Of a stretch of DNA of 64,000 bases, positions 51,027-63,422 are shown piece by piece. Within the stretch, counting starts at the first letter, position 1. Each line of letters opens with the position of its first letter. The position numbers and the translations under genes are program-made. The stretch lies in NCBI RefSeq assembly GCF_000189635.1, contig NW_002476013.1:62001-126000 (forward strand), given 5' to 3'. Source of the DNA: Tetrahymena thermophila SB210 (Eukaryota > Ciliophora > Oligohymenophorea > Hymenostomatida > Tetrahymenidae). The notes beneath the pieces are model-generated. The model was not told the DNA's origin. It worked only from the letters and a program-made list of their open reading frames with translations, and ran no database searches.

Positions 51027-52047
51027 AAAAATATAATCTGATAAAAATTTGATTACTAAATTTTGAAAAATAATAAAAATAAATATGTATATATTAGCTG
51101 TTTAAACAGATAAAAATAATTATTTTAAAATTACTAAAATAAAAAATGAAATAATCTTTAATTCATTCAAGATACAAAAATCTTGTAAAATAAACATTTG
51201 CATTCTTTAATTAAAATAAAAATTTTTGAAAATACAAAATACTTAATAAATAATGAAAAAAATATATGAATTGATTTTATTTTATAAATATATCTAAAAT
51301 CAAAATAAACTTTAAATATGAATAATAAAAATTATATAGAGCTATGTTATTTATTTAAAATGAGTTTTGGAATTAAAAAAAATGATTTAAAATAATTTAT
51401 TAATATTTTGATTTTTAATCTCTTTATAAATGTGGTAAAAAAATAAATTTTGATTATTAATAATAAATTTTATTTATATTTATTTAGCTTTTAGAATATA
51501 AAATTATTGTATTTCTTTAAAAAACTTTTTAAAATAATTTATTAATTACTTCATTTTATAAATATTTATATACGTATGCGTAATATGCTTTCATAAAAAT
51601 TCTTTGAATTAATAATAATAAAATTATCTTGATTTTAATGATATTATGTAATGTCAGTTATTATTTTTTATATTATTATACTTCATTAAAAAAATTATTT
51701 AAAATATTATATTACTAAGGCTAAATCTAGTCAAATGAAATTTTAGCTGATTATTTCCTAAATTTAATTTTCTTAAAATTTAACATGCTCAAATTTTGCT
51801 ATCTTCTAAAAAAAAATATTAAAATAAAGCTGACAATAATAAATTATTTAAAGATATTAATATTTTGAAACTTAAAAAAGTAAAAATATTAATTAATAAA
51901 TAAATTGACTAATTTTTGATAAAAATATTTTTAATTAATAATAACAAATTTTATGTAGGTTATGATTTTTTACTTAAATTTATTTAAGATAAGTTTTGAT
52001 ATTTATTTACAATAATTATTTAGTTAAAAATTTATTAAAAATATTAT
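51027..52047. other. Intergenic gap between convergent cNMP paralogues
   Basis: 1.0 kb holding both 3' ends. Strongly AT-rich; no gene or obvious inverted repeat found. Confidence 0.5.
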
Positions 52048-55000
52048 TCATTTTTAAGCATTTTGATCTAATTATGGATAATTAATGTTTACTAATTGAG
52101 TTGTTTTTTTTATTATCAAATTTTTTTTATTGGTATGCTGTAAGCTGCATCCACCTTATTGCAGCTAATACCTTAATTCAGATTTAGAAGTATTCTATTT
52201 ATAGTGTGGGATGCAAAACCTGCAATCACATGTGCTGCTTTATAAACAAGAATTATTGACGTAAACATTACTATTATTTGAATATCTCTTTTACTTTTAT
52301 AAACTTGAAGATTATTTATATCTTTCACTTTTAGGTATAAAATTATAGTCAAATTAAGCTTAATCGTTCAAATTAGTAGGTGTGTTTCCAACTGATGGAT
52401 TATGAGATAAAAGCTTATTGGCTATTTCTCTTTTAAAGGCTGCTTGACTATTTATTGGGGAGTTTTTGTTTAGAACTCCTAATGATATCATTTCTTAGTT
52501 GATTTCCAAGTTTTAATCAGGTTCCTTAATTAGTTTATACTTTTTAGTCATCGTTCCTAGCTAGTCGTTAATATAATTTTCTATTTTATCTCTTATTATT
52601 TAGTTATATTCTTTAGATTTTCTGTTTTAGTTGTCTTAAGAAGGAGACTTCTCAAGTAGTCTGTATTTTTCTAGAGAATTATATAATGGCTTTAGATTTT
52701 ATTAAACTCCTTATAGTTGCTCATTCTGTTAGAAACTAGTTGTAAGATCTTATTGGTTAGAAAAATTTTACACTTTTTTACCCTTTACAGGCTTTTCATA
52801 TTTATTCATAAGATAGTTTTTGCTTGGACGGAAGTAAGTTCCTAGTTTTTAATATATTTTATAATTTTTATCTATTAAGCTACCTATTTAAGTCGGACTT
52901 AATTCATTTTTAGAGTTTCTGGCAGAATTATCTTAAAATTAGTTATCATTGATATATGAATTTCTAAAGGAATGTATCCTAGTTGCTTCATTATCCATTG
53001 TAGTAGTTATGAGTGAAGTATTTAAGTTTAGTTTATCAATTTATGAATATATATCATCCATACTTCTATTTTATTCTTTTCCTAGCTTTTGAAAAGAATT
53101 TCTTGAGACGGCTCTTGTGTTTGTATTAGTTTTAAAATTGATATATGGTATTTATTGATTGCTATTTTAAGAAATTTAAGTCAATTATTTCTACATTGGT
53201 AAGACAATTTAGGAAATCTTTGTTTAATCTTTTAAGGCATCTACCTCAATGTCATTCATAAGTTTTTCAAAATTTTTGTTTGATGGTTGTGAATTGAGAC
53301 TAATATTCAAGTTAGAAGTATTTTAAATTAATTTATTTTTAATTTTTTAATTTATTTATTGTTCACAAAAACTATTTTCTAAGGAATTTATGTAGTCTAT
53401 AGAAGGTTATGAAACATTTCTACTATGCTATTTTGATGAGGACAATAAAAATTTATTTTTACTTTTAACAGCTAGACCATAGCCATCTACAGGAATGAGA
53501 GGCTTTTCAAATGAAGGAAATCTATTATTTGTTAAAATAGAGTTATTTTTTTTGAACATACTAATTATATTTTATTTTCTTCTTAAATTTTTTTTTATTT
53601 TGCTTTCTTCTGAATCAATGCTATTTTTTATTGTCTATACATCTTTATAGTTGCTTTAACTAGACTTATTTTTTCTTTATGTATTAATCATTTGAGGTTG
53701 AATTACTTAATTGCTATTATAATCCTTAGATTGATTTCTTGTAACTCCAATATTTGTTTACTGCAAATCTGAAATTTGAGGTAATATAAATGGGTTAGCA
53801 GCCATTTTAGGGTGGATTTTTAAAGGAATAGGTTCCATTCTCAAATGAGAGGATGCTCTTTTTTATTTCCTATCTGGAGAATTCTGTGCACTTTAATCCT
53901 ATTTGTTATGAGGTATCTTCATCACGAGGCTTTAGTCAGAAGCAACATGAGTTAAGTCATTAACTTAGGTGTTTTTCAATAAATTAGAGTTGGATTTATT
54001 AGAAATTTCAATCTGATTCAATCTTTTTTGAACTTTCTAAATTGAGTCAATTTAATTGTTTCTCCAAGCCAATTTGTTTTGCATCATTAATTTTAGTTTT
54101 TCATAAAAGAGATCATTTTATCTGCAAATGTAATCTAAAAAAAACTATTTATTTTAATTAAATTCAAATTTTATTTTGAGCAAAATTTATTTTTTAATTC
54201 ATCAATAAAAAAAAAATTCATACTAAAAATAAATATTTCTTTTTAAATTAATGATAAAGAAAATAATTTTTAAACTATAATAGTAGTTAAATTACAAATA
54301 TTGATAGCTGATAAACAATCAGTCTTTTTGAACATACTCTAGCAGTAAAGTTTCTTACTGACTGGAGGATTACTTCTTCCTCACCAAAAATGCTACCATG
54401 AGATAATACACTGGCTTTGATATAAGAATTAAGCTTACTCGTAGAAGAAAAATTCTTTTTAGGAGATAAAGATGGTGATCTTGATATATTTTGACTATTA
54501 ACAGGATTACTTGATTTTAAGAGTTCAACTTCTCCTTCCAAGATAATATAAAAATACTAAGCTAACTCCTACTCTTTAAACACAACATCACCTTATTTGT
54601 AGTTAATTAAATTAAAAGACTAATCAATAATATCGCTATTCAGTTGCTAAAAGAGAGGGATTGATTTAATAAATTTGTATTTCTCTATGCTTTCACTAAA
54701 AGTTTCCTCAAAAGCAGTATTTGCATTATTAATATTTTGGTTGTAATCATATTACTATTATTACTGTTATTCGAAAGTTTCTTGTTCATTTTAGGTGTAT
54801 CTGTAAAAATTTTGCCATTAAGTATAAATTTTTAGGTTACTTACTTAAGAAATACCTATTTTTAAAACTGTAGAACCCTTTGAGCATGTACCAGTTGCAG
54901 TATAATATTTTAATTCTTTAAATGTGATAATATCTCCTGCTTAAAATTTCTTTAAAATAAGACTTTAAGAGTTCTTCAAAGTTAAGTCTTTTTTAGATTT

Positions 55001-55759
55001 AATTTCTGACTTTTTAATTGAAAAATTATTAATAGTCTAATTTGATCTTTCATACTGCTCACTGATTTCAACTTCTTTTTTTTCTTTTTCATCAATGTTT
55101 TGTGTATGTTCTTTCTATGATATATCATCTTTATTTAAATAATACAATAAATTTGTATTCATATTTAAAACACTATTTACTTTCATTTTAAATGAATGAA
55201 AGCCTTTATATTACATTATGCGTTCTCTGATTATGATCTTTGTATAGGAGATTATGCCTAGCTTTTACAAAATGTAAATGAGAGCTAAGGACTATCTCTA
55301 AGCTTCGCATAGTCAAAAAACTAAATTACATCTTGGAGCTCAGCGCTAACTTAAGGAAATTTAAGTGGATTGTAAGATAATCTAACACTCCCTTCAATTA
55401 TGAAAAACCAATATTCTACCTTATTATCTTGAGAGAATATAACTTTATCCTCATTAACCTTTTCAACTTAAATCTAGCTAAAATTTATGTCCTAACTGTT
55501 GATAAATAGATCTAATCTAGTAATTTATTCCTTTAAATCTTGAGCACTCTCTTCCTTTCTTATATTATCAAAATTTGAAGAGTAGACTTTGTGATAAGAC
55601 TATTCTGGAGACTTCAATTTTAGTTACATTATTAAAATGATTTAACAAGTTAAGTTGCGGTTGTTTTATAATAAATCTTACTAGCTCTTAGAACGTAGCC
55701 GTCTTTAGATTCACATTTTCAGTGAGAAATTGTGAAGTGAGAGAAGATTGTTCATTCAT
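52048..55759 (-). CDS. Cyclic-nucleotide-binding-domain protein with long Q/S-rich tail (copy B)
   Basis: Four exons on the minus strand: 55682-55759, 55330-55611, 54296-55297 and 52048-54144, all phase 0, total 1,153 codons (1,152 aa). Introns are 70, 32 and 151 bases; the 32-base one (GTAATT..CTTAG) could end 6 bases later. Two cNMP-binding-type rolls: KVIFSQDNKVEYWFFIIEGS in the first; YKQGDVVFKEQELAQYFYII followed by LEGEVELL in the second, with HGSIFGEEEVILQSVRNFTA. The helix between them (LALIYILQKLGI) matches copy A (YTYLLQKLNI). The tail of about 650 residues is Asn/Gln/Ser/Lys-rich and ends with a Cys patch (STCDCRFCIPH). Same family as copy A but the tails are hardly alignable by eye. 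Possibly a cNMP-responsive regulator; ligand uncertain. Confidence 0.8.
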
Positions 55760-56694
55760 TTCTTTTGCTCTTTAATATAATTTATTTAACTAACAAATCA
55801 AAATTAGGTTGTAATAAATATTTATGGCTTTAAAGAGCTTAATCAAATCTATTTATTAGTATTGTAATCAAACTTTAAAATTTCTTAGTATTTAATAATT
55901 TTTTTAAAGCTATTAATTAGATTTATTAACTTACAAATACAATATTACCTTAAAAAAATCTGTAAAGTAATCTTTAGGATAATTTTAGATTACAATTTAA
56001 AATCTATACTAAATCTTTAATTTTTTAATTTTTTCAAGTACATTTTAATATTACTATTCAATATAAATTGTTGCTATTGTAAAACAATATTTAGCAATAA
56101 TTACTAATCCCTAAATATAAATTAATTAATTAAGAATCCTATGCTCTCTCTGATTTAATTTGATTAATTAATTAATTAAATTTTTCTAATAAACTTTAAG
56201 TAAATAAAAATATTTTTAATTAAAGATATTCATTTTTATTAATAAATAAATTTGATGAAAAACAATTTTTTAGTAAATTTTTTAATAAAAAAAAATAAGA
56301 AATTAGATAAATAAAGTCAATCTAAAAATATTTTTATATTATCAATATTATTTTATCTTTATTAAATATTTGATATTTGATAAATATAATATTTATTATA
56401 TATTGCTACCATTTATTATTTCGACTGCTTTGTATGAATATTTTTTTTAATTTCCAAAGAAAATATTATTTGTTTTTATGATTCTTGATTGATCAAAATA
56501 TACTTATGGTATTAGAATTAATTTACATAGATTTGACAACAAATTAAAAAAAATACTTTGAATGATTGGTGCTTATAAGTAAATATTATTGTTAATTGAA
56601 TAATTTAGAAGATATTTTGTTAACTTATTTATTAAAAGCTGTAAATTAATTAATATGTTTTTTAATTAATAATCAAAATTAGGAAATAATTAGA
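55760..56694. other. Divergent intergenic region
   Basis: 0.93 kb between divergent genes, so it contains two promoters. TTAATTAATTAATTAA-type simple sequence occurs near 56120-56180. No other feature seen. Confidence 0.5.
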
Positions 56695-58668
56695 ATGACA
56701 GAAAAGGCTATCATAATAAACAAATAGGTTAATTTTAAGTAAAAAAAGTATAAGTTTGCTTATTGCTTAAAATAGGGGCATTTATAAAGTATTAAAAAGT
56801 ATGTTTGCCTAGAGGAACAGTGCTCAAAAATTAAATCAATATGTGAATATTGCTTTAAAAAGGACAACTAACACAATGCTCATTAGATTATTCCTTAGGA
56901 ATTATTGCTTAATATTGCCCAACAAAAATTAATAAGTTCAAAGATCCCTTAGCAGTTAGAAATGATAGATTATAAAATAGAGAAACTATAAGCGAATTAA
57001 AAATCCACACTTTTGGTTGATGCACTTAAAGAGTTGAAAGAATTACTTCATAAAGTGATGAAATTCGATTTGATCTAGGAATATAGCGTATTTCAAACTA
57101 ATTCCATATTGGAGCTTGCTTATAAAATGATTGCTTTCAATAAAAATTTTGTTATGATAAAAGAACCCCTATCCCTTAATATCATGGAATTTGAAATTCA
57201 GGTTGAGAGTATTTCAAGTATTTTTGACATGATAGCAGTTAAGACTAAAAGGTTAAATGAAGTTGAAGACGCTTAGAGTTAGCTTTTAAAGTTTTAAAAT
57301 CCTTAAAGTATTAAAAAAAAGAATCAAACAGATCCTTATGAAGTAACTCACTACAGCTAATATGATACTCCAAGAAAGAGTTATACATAAGTTAGGCACA
57401 GTGAGAGCATAATTAGCGTAGAATCTAATAATAAAAGTGATAATCAAACATAGGTGATAAGAACCAGGTCTATGGATATGGCTTTAGATTTAAAACTAAC
57501 AAAGTAGAAGAAGAAGACAAAAGACACACAAATATTAAATTCTCCACAGAGTATTTCGTATGCTTAGAAGGAAAAAGGTGATAGAGAAAAATAATAAATA
57601 GAGTCAGAACAGAGTGAAGATATTCCTTCTTTGAGTTGTAATCATAAAAAAAGCTCATTATAAGAATTAATTAATGATTATAACAATTTTGAGGTAGTTG
57701 TAGATCCTAGTAAGATGTTAGTATAAAGAGCTCATGAAGGGATCATCTATAACTTTTTAGATCTAGGAGAGGGTTCAGGAAATTCTCTTTCCTAAGTGGT
57801 CACTCTAGGCGAAGATGGATTGATGAAATTTTGGAATCCAGTTGATCTAAAATGCTTGCATACAATTAATTTTAAAATAAATGACCTTCATTTTTCTTAG
57901 ATCAGAGATATTTAATACTTAAAAAGAATTAAGTGTATTGCAGTTGTTTGTAAAAATTACATAGGAATTATTAATATAAAAAATTATAAAGTAATCAAAA
58001 AAATATATGTAGAATCCAATAACTTAGATTCTTGTGATTAATTAGGGCAACTATTCTTAGTCAACCCTTCACAATAATGTATAATGATATATGACATGTT
58101 CACTTTTGACTAAATTGGTTAACTCTAGGGTATATAAGAAGACATAACATCTCTCGCTTATGCTCAAAAAGGAGGAAAGTACTATTACTTTACAGGAACT
58201 AAAAATGGAAATTTGAGCAAGTTTGATTTAAGTAAGCGCGAGCACCTTTTCACCAAGAAAGTAAATAGGATTACAATATTTTATTTATCTACAGTCAGAT
58301 ATTAAGGTGGAGACGAATGTATAGTAACATACAGCTGTAACGAATATGTTAATGCTTCTTATGTTAAGTTTGTAGATGTTGAAACACTAGATATAATAGT
58401 AAATTTAAATTTTACTGCTATAGATTCAGCAATATGCTATAATAATGAAATATATTTAATGTAATCTAATTAAAACATCGTACAAATCTTAGTTGAATAT
58501 AACAAATATACTATTAAAAGAATGACAAAAATACCCTCATCATTTTCTAGAGGGTCTGATGTCTTTAATGAAGGTTTGAGGTGGGTTAAAAGCTAAAGAA
58601 TAGCGCTTTTAAGTTAGTTTAGTCGTACTTAACATTATTCTAATTTAGTAGCTTTTCCCATTATTTGA
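56695..58668 (+). CDS. Zinc-finger / WD40-like repeat protein
   Basis: Single exon, 658 codons (657 aa), ATG 56695-56697 to TGA 58666-58668. Residues about 23-70 contain a Cys/His cluster (YCLKQGH ... VCLEEQCSKIKSICEYCFKK ... HNAH), B-box-like. Residues about 75-230 look helical or coiled. A Gln/Ser/Lys-rich linker follows. From about residue 335 (VQRAHEGIIYNFLDLGEGSG, then VVTLGEDGLMKFWNPVDLKC) the chain resembles a WD40 beta-propeller. The later blades are weak and lack obvious WD dipeptides (TGTKNGNLSKFDL, FNEGLRWVKSQRIALL). This zinc-finger plus propeller layout is seen in many ciliate proteins of unknown function. It probably works as a protein-interaction scaffold (inference). Confidence 0.8.
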
Positions 58669-59258
58669 TTATATGAATGATTAAAATCATTTGAGTTAAT
58701 TTATTAAATTTTACTTCTGTTTTTTTATATTTCAATAAAATAAATAATTAATTTAGAAAGTTGGAATTAAATGAAATGATTTTCTTAAAATTAAAAATTT
58801 TTAATAACGGATTTTGCTATTCATTTTATTTTATTAAATAGTTTATTTTAAAAAAGAAATTAATTTTTTTGATTCTTTTTAAAAGTTAAAAATTATTTTT
58901 TTATTTGCAAAATGATTTTCATAATCATAAACAATTCAAAATTTATAAAAATTAATAGCTTAAAAATATTTGAATTAAAATATTTATGTTTTTATTACAA
59001 AGTCTCTTTATTTAAAATAATTCAATAAATAAAAGTAAATAAATAGTAAGAAAATAATTTATGAGTTTTTAATATAAAAATTATTTATTGTATTTGAATT
59101 TTTAGCTTCGAATAAATAGATAAAATATGCTTTAAAATTATTATTATTATTATTATTATTATATTTATATTTATATTTATATTATAGATGAAATAGTACT
59201 TGAATACAGTATTTTTTATTTATATTTATCATCTATTCTAAGTTTTATTACTATTTTT
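58669..59258. other. Intergenic gap with ATT microsatellite
   Basis: 0.59 kb between convergent genes. Holds the trinucleotide tract listed separately. Otherwise AT-rich sequence with no gene seen. Confidence 0.5.
59137..59186. repeat. (ATT)n then (TATATT)n microsatellite
   Basis: About eight TTA/ATT trinucleotides pass into three copies of a TTTATA hexamer, located 3' to the minus-strand gene. Confidence 0.9.
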
Positions 59259-59844
59259 TCAATTAATTCGAGTGTTAATGTTGGGATAGATGCCATAATT
59301 TCCTTAGTGCTATTATTATTATGGGTAGTTATAGTTTACTTATGGGGGAAATTAAACATTCTAAATTGGTGGCTAATTGTAATATGGTTATTGTTACTAT
59401 TAGTAATTCATTTGATTATATCCTTGATTGTTGCTAAAGTTTCCATAATTAGGCTATTGTTTTGCAAATAGTTTTTCATCCAAAAAAGGCTCCTCTTAAA
59501 GTAAAGCATATTGTTAATTACTTTTAGCATTTTAATAATTTTGTTCTTAAACAGGAACTCCGATAACAACCCCAGGAGTATTCAGTATTTCTATTAAAAT
59601 TAAGATTGATTTAAATATTTTTTGAATCAAAAAATAAATTACATTTGTTTGCAGCTATTTCATTTAAAAGTTTCTTTTTTTAAACATACAATTCTTGTTC
59701 TCTTTTCTATTTTTCAGTTTATTCATACATATTATTGTACATATCCTCTAAGCCTTTTAAACTCTCATTAAAGTCTTCATCATCTCCTTTTAAAAATGCA
59801 AAAGGGTCTTCTTTAACTTATTGATTGTTATTATTATAGTTCAT
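59259..59844 (-). CDS. Small Q/N/P-rich protein of unknown function
   Basis: Two exons, 59643-59844 and 59259-59590, with a 52-base GT..AG intron (59591-59642) in phase 1; 178 codons (177 aa). The N-terminus is acidic (MNYNNNNQQVKEDPFAFLKG, then DDEDF), followed by a short charged helix (EQTEKQKREQELYVQKKKLL) and a C-terminal half rich in Asn, Gln, Tyr and Pro (NYQQQQQPYYNQPPIQNVQF). The motif DPFAFL and the disordered tail recall trafficking or RNA-granule adaptors, but I recognise no family. The intron is needed because the unspliced frame hits TGA. Confidence 0.7.
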
Positions 59845-61240
59845 TCCGCTACTTATCAAAAATTTTAATTGAAAATTAAATTATTAATAGTTATTTTAAT
59901 TGATTACCTAAGATTTAAATTCGATCAATCTACTCCTAAAGCTTGCTCTTAACACCAGCTTTGAGTATTTTGGTTTAAAGTTATTAATATACCTTACCAT
60001 AAAGAAAGATTAGCTAAGCTGATCAAAGGCTATACTTATTATCGAAATTTATAGAATTTACAAATAATTTAAATAAATCCTGTCAAATTCATTTATTTAA
60101 AAATAATATTTTTCTTTTTGAAATTAATGATAATAAAGTTAATTATTTAGCATTTTTATGCTTATAAAATACAATATTCTAAAAATAGATACTTAACCTT
60201 TACTACCTTTTTTTAATTTATAAATTTACTTATTTTGTTTGTTACAAAGTTTATTAATAATTTTTAATTTTACCATAAACAAACAGATTAGAAGAAAATG
60301 TAAATTCTATTCATTTTAGATAAAGAATAGAAAGGTAACAAATAGATAATTTGAAATTTTTCTATTTTTATTTAATTTCAATTAAATTAATTTTTTTAAA
60401 TATATTTATATAAAATATTAAAAGTTAATTGGGTTATTAAAAATTAAAATTTCAATTAAAATATTATAAATTTTTTTAAAATAAAAAAATCTAATATTAA
60501 AATATCTCAAAGAATTTAAATTATTTCCTTAATAAAAATAAAATAAATTTTTATAGAGCTTTTTTTTAATTTAAATATTTTTAATTATATTTTATTTTTT
60601 TTTAATTTTTAAAAAGACCAAAATTTTTAAAGAAAAAAAGATTCTTTCTGGCCTAAATTAAAGTTCGAAATAAAAGTTAAAAAATATTTTCTTAAATCAA
60701 ATTTATTAGCATTATAATATTATTATTAAGGCTCAAATATATAATTTTCAAATAATAAAACTTTATTTCTAATTATTATGAACCTAACAAGGGTATTCAA
60801 ATTCATTTTCTTCCTCCATAACTTAAATTAATATCTTATTTATTTTTAATTATCATTAATATAGGTAGTTTGAGAAAGCATTTGTTGTAACTCCCTCCAT
60901 TATACAATTTATTTTTATTAAGAATTCTAATTTTTACGATAGCGACGCTAGGAAAAATTATTCTTTTTTTTTATAGTGCCTTCCGCAGTTTAGCTGCAGG
61001 GAAATTTTTATATTTCAGCAGTTTGTCAACTACCTTTAAATAAAATTTTTCAATTTACTTTTTGGAAAAAAATTTCAAATCAATTTATTTTTTACTACTT
61101 TTGAATTTGTGTTGCAACTAAAAATATTTTTTTAATATTATCTTAACCAACAAAATAAATAAATAGTTATATATTATATATATAATTTTTGATTGTATTA
61201 AATTTTTCAATAAATCTGAAAATATATTTAATTTTATTTA
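59845..61240. other. Upstream intergenic region with small GC-richer island
   Basis: 1.4 kb between two minus-strand genes. Mostly AT desert, with one compositionally distinct patch at about 60880-61035 that contains two hairpins (listed separately). No protein frame seen. Confidence 0.5.
60930..61010. other. Hairpin pair in a GC-richer patch (possible ncRNA, tentative)
   Basis: TAGCGACGCTA (60940-60950) is a perfect 4-bp-stem palindrome. TTCCGCAG-TTTAG-CTGCAGGGAA (about 60981-61003) can form an approximately 8-bp stem with one bulged A. A run of T (60963-60972) lies between them and would suit an RNA polymerase III terminator for a plus-strand RNA, while AATTTTTA after the second hairpin faintly resembles an Sm site. 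No known snRNA, SRP RNA or tRNA sequence could be matched, so the call stays open. Confidence 0.2.
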
Positions 61241-62680
61241 TCAAAATGAGCGCTTGCATAAAGGGCATAGTTTTTTTACTTTAATCCAACTATCTATGCA
61301 AGAAGTATGAAATTTGTGAGCACAAGGAAGCATTCCAAGTGTTTCTTTTTCAACAAATGTGACAAAGCATATGCAGCAATCTTCGGCTTAAGATGATTAA
61401 GGATCTTTTACATATTTGACATCAGCATAATATTCTGATCTTGATACTTTGTTTTAGTAAGATTTTTTAATTTTCCTTTAGTTCTAAACTATAAGCTTTT
61501 CTATTTCTTTTTATTATTCAAATGTCTGCTAATTAAATTACTTTCTCATATAATCTCTGCTTCCAAAGAAAATTTAATGTGTTCTATTTACTTATAAACC
61601 ATCTTCTGCAAAGGCCCTTTGGTAAAGATCTAATAATTTAAATTCTTCTTTTCGAAGGCAATCTATAGTGTGATCATTTATAATATATCTTGGAAATTAT
61701 CTATTACAAAACTCACATATTACATTAGCCATTTTACATTTTTCATTATGAGATTCCATCTAACTTTATCTTTAATACTCACCACATAGATCACAATATT
61801 TAACACCTTCTACTTCCTTCAATAAATTCTAAAAATCAGAATTGGAAGATATTTAATTAGGTTTTTTCTCATTTGGGCTTACATAATTCGCAATGAATTA
61901 TTATTTATTTGACTGTAATTGCTATTTATTGTTTAACTATTATTATTATTACTTTTATTATTCTATAATCTATTTTTATGATCTTCTTTATAGCTATAGA
62001 GCTTGATTTTCATTTTTAATCTGCTTTTCTTTATGTATTTTATCCAGTATTTATTAGTTATTAGGATATTACTTATTAAATATATTATTTATAAATTCTT
62101 CATTAACTTCAACTAAATCAAAATCATTTTTGTTCTATTCTTTTTGCTTATTATACATCTCGAGCTCATACTATTACTTTTTTAAAAAATTCTTTTCCTT
62201 TTCTGTTAGGTTTACTTCATTCCTTCTAAGTTAATTTTCTTTTGATCTTTTTTACATTTCAAAATCGCAAATTTATAAATTATCTCTCTACTAGTTTATA
62301 GGAATTTGGTTTAATTCTTAATGTAATATTTATGCTAATAAATGATCATTTTCAGTTTAATTTTAATAATCATTTTACTTTTGACTATTGTATATAATAG
62401 ATTCTTTTTGTGTTTAATTTGAAGTTCTCTCTGTTTGATAAAAATCATTATTTTAAGTTGTTTTAATTTGTTTCAGTTCAATAGATTCTTTTTTTTAGAA
62501 ATGCTAATTTGATTTAAGATGATCTTCTTTATCTTAATTTATATCTTGGATTATTTTAAAATTCTCATTTGAGTTTCTTTTCTCAGTAATGTCCTTATCT
62601 AACTATTTATCTTATTCATCTAATTCATTAAGCTACTGCTCAACATTCTTATTCTTTCTTTAGACAAAAAAATGTAGCAT
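61241..62680 (-). CDS. RING-H2 finger protein with additional zinc finger (putative E3 ubiquitin ligase)
   Basis: Single exon, 480 codons (479 aa), ATG 62678-62680 to TGA 61241-61243. The last about 45 residues are a canonical RING-H2: C-x2-C-x14-C-x-H-x2-H-x2-C-x10-C-x2-C (GMLPCAHKFHTSCIDSWIKV, then LCPLCKRSF). Residues about 293-340 hold a second Cys/His cluster (YCDLCGEYQRQ ... H ... C ... ICEFCNRQF ... DHTIDC), like a TRAF-type or UBZ-like finger. The N-terminal 280 residues are highly charged Glu/Lys/Gln/Asn, likely coiled coil or disordered. RING-H2 proteins recruit E2 enzymes and transfer ubiquitin (family knowledge). No membrane segment, so probably cytosolic or nuclear. Substrate unknown. 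Confidence 0.88.
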
Positions 62681-63422
62681 TTTTTATAATTTCAATTTTA
62701 TTTAAAAATAGTGTTCTATTAAATTATTAATTATTATGCATACAATTATTAATAAGGTAATTTAAAATAGAAGTAAGTCTAAACACAAATTATAGCCAAC
62801 AAAATATTTTAGAATATTTCATTTCAAATATATATTATTAAATGTTTAAATTATTATTATTAATTTAAAAATAAAAGTATAAAAAGTAAAGTAAGTTCAT
62901 TCATTTATTAACTCAATCACTCACAAGAAATATTTATGTTTTTAGAAAATTTTAGATTTTTTGAAAATGTTCAAATTAAAAACTATTTAAAGTTGTAGAA
63001 GAGATTCAGTTTTCAATTTGTTATTATTATTTTTTGTTAAAATAACTTTAATAAATTAATCAACAGCTTTTGAAGAATTAAAATAATTTATTACTTGTTA
63101 ATATCATTTTAAATTTAATTTAGATTTTCTAAGCTAATACTAAATTCTGCTATTATTCTCTTTGATTTTATATAAATTTATTTTTTTTGTTAGAATTCTT
63201 GTGAATAAAGCTTCATGTATTTATCTTATTAAATAAATCTATCAAGTATATAAATTAATTTTGTAAGCAATTATAAAAAATAGTATATTCGTAGCTAATT
63301 ATGTAAATATTTTTCTGAATAAATAAAAACATTATAAAGAACTAATAAATTTAAATTTACTTAGAATAATAAATTAGTACGTACTTTAAAATAAAAATGA
63401 ATATTAATATTTATAAAACTTA
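62681..63422. other. AT-rich intergenic gap
   Basis: 0.74 kb upstream of the RING gene and downstream of the edge gene. No feature seen. Confidence 0.5.
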
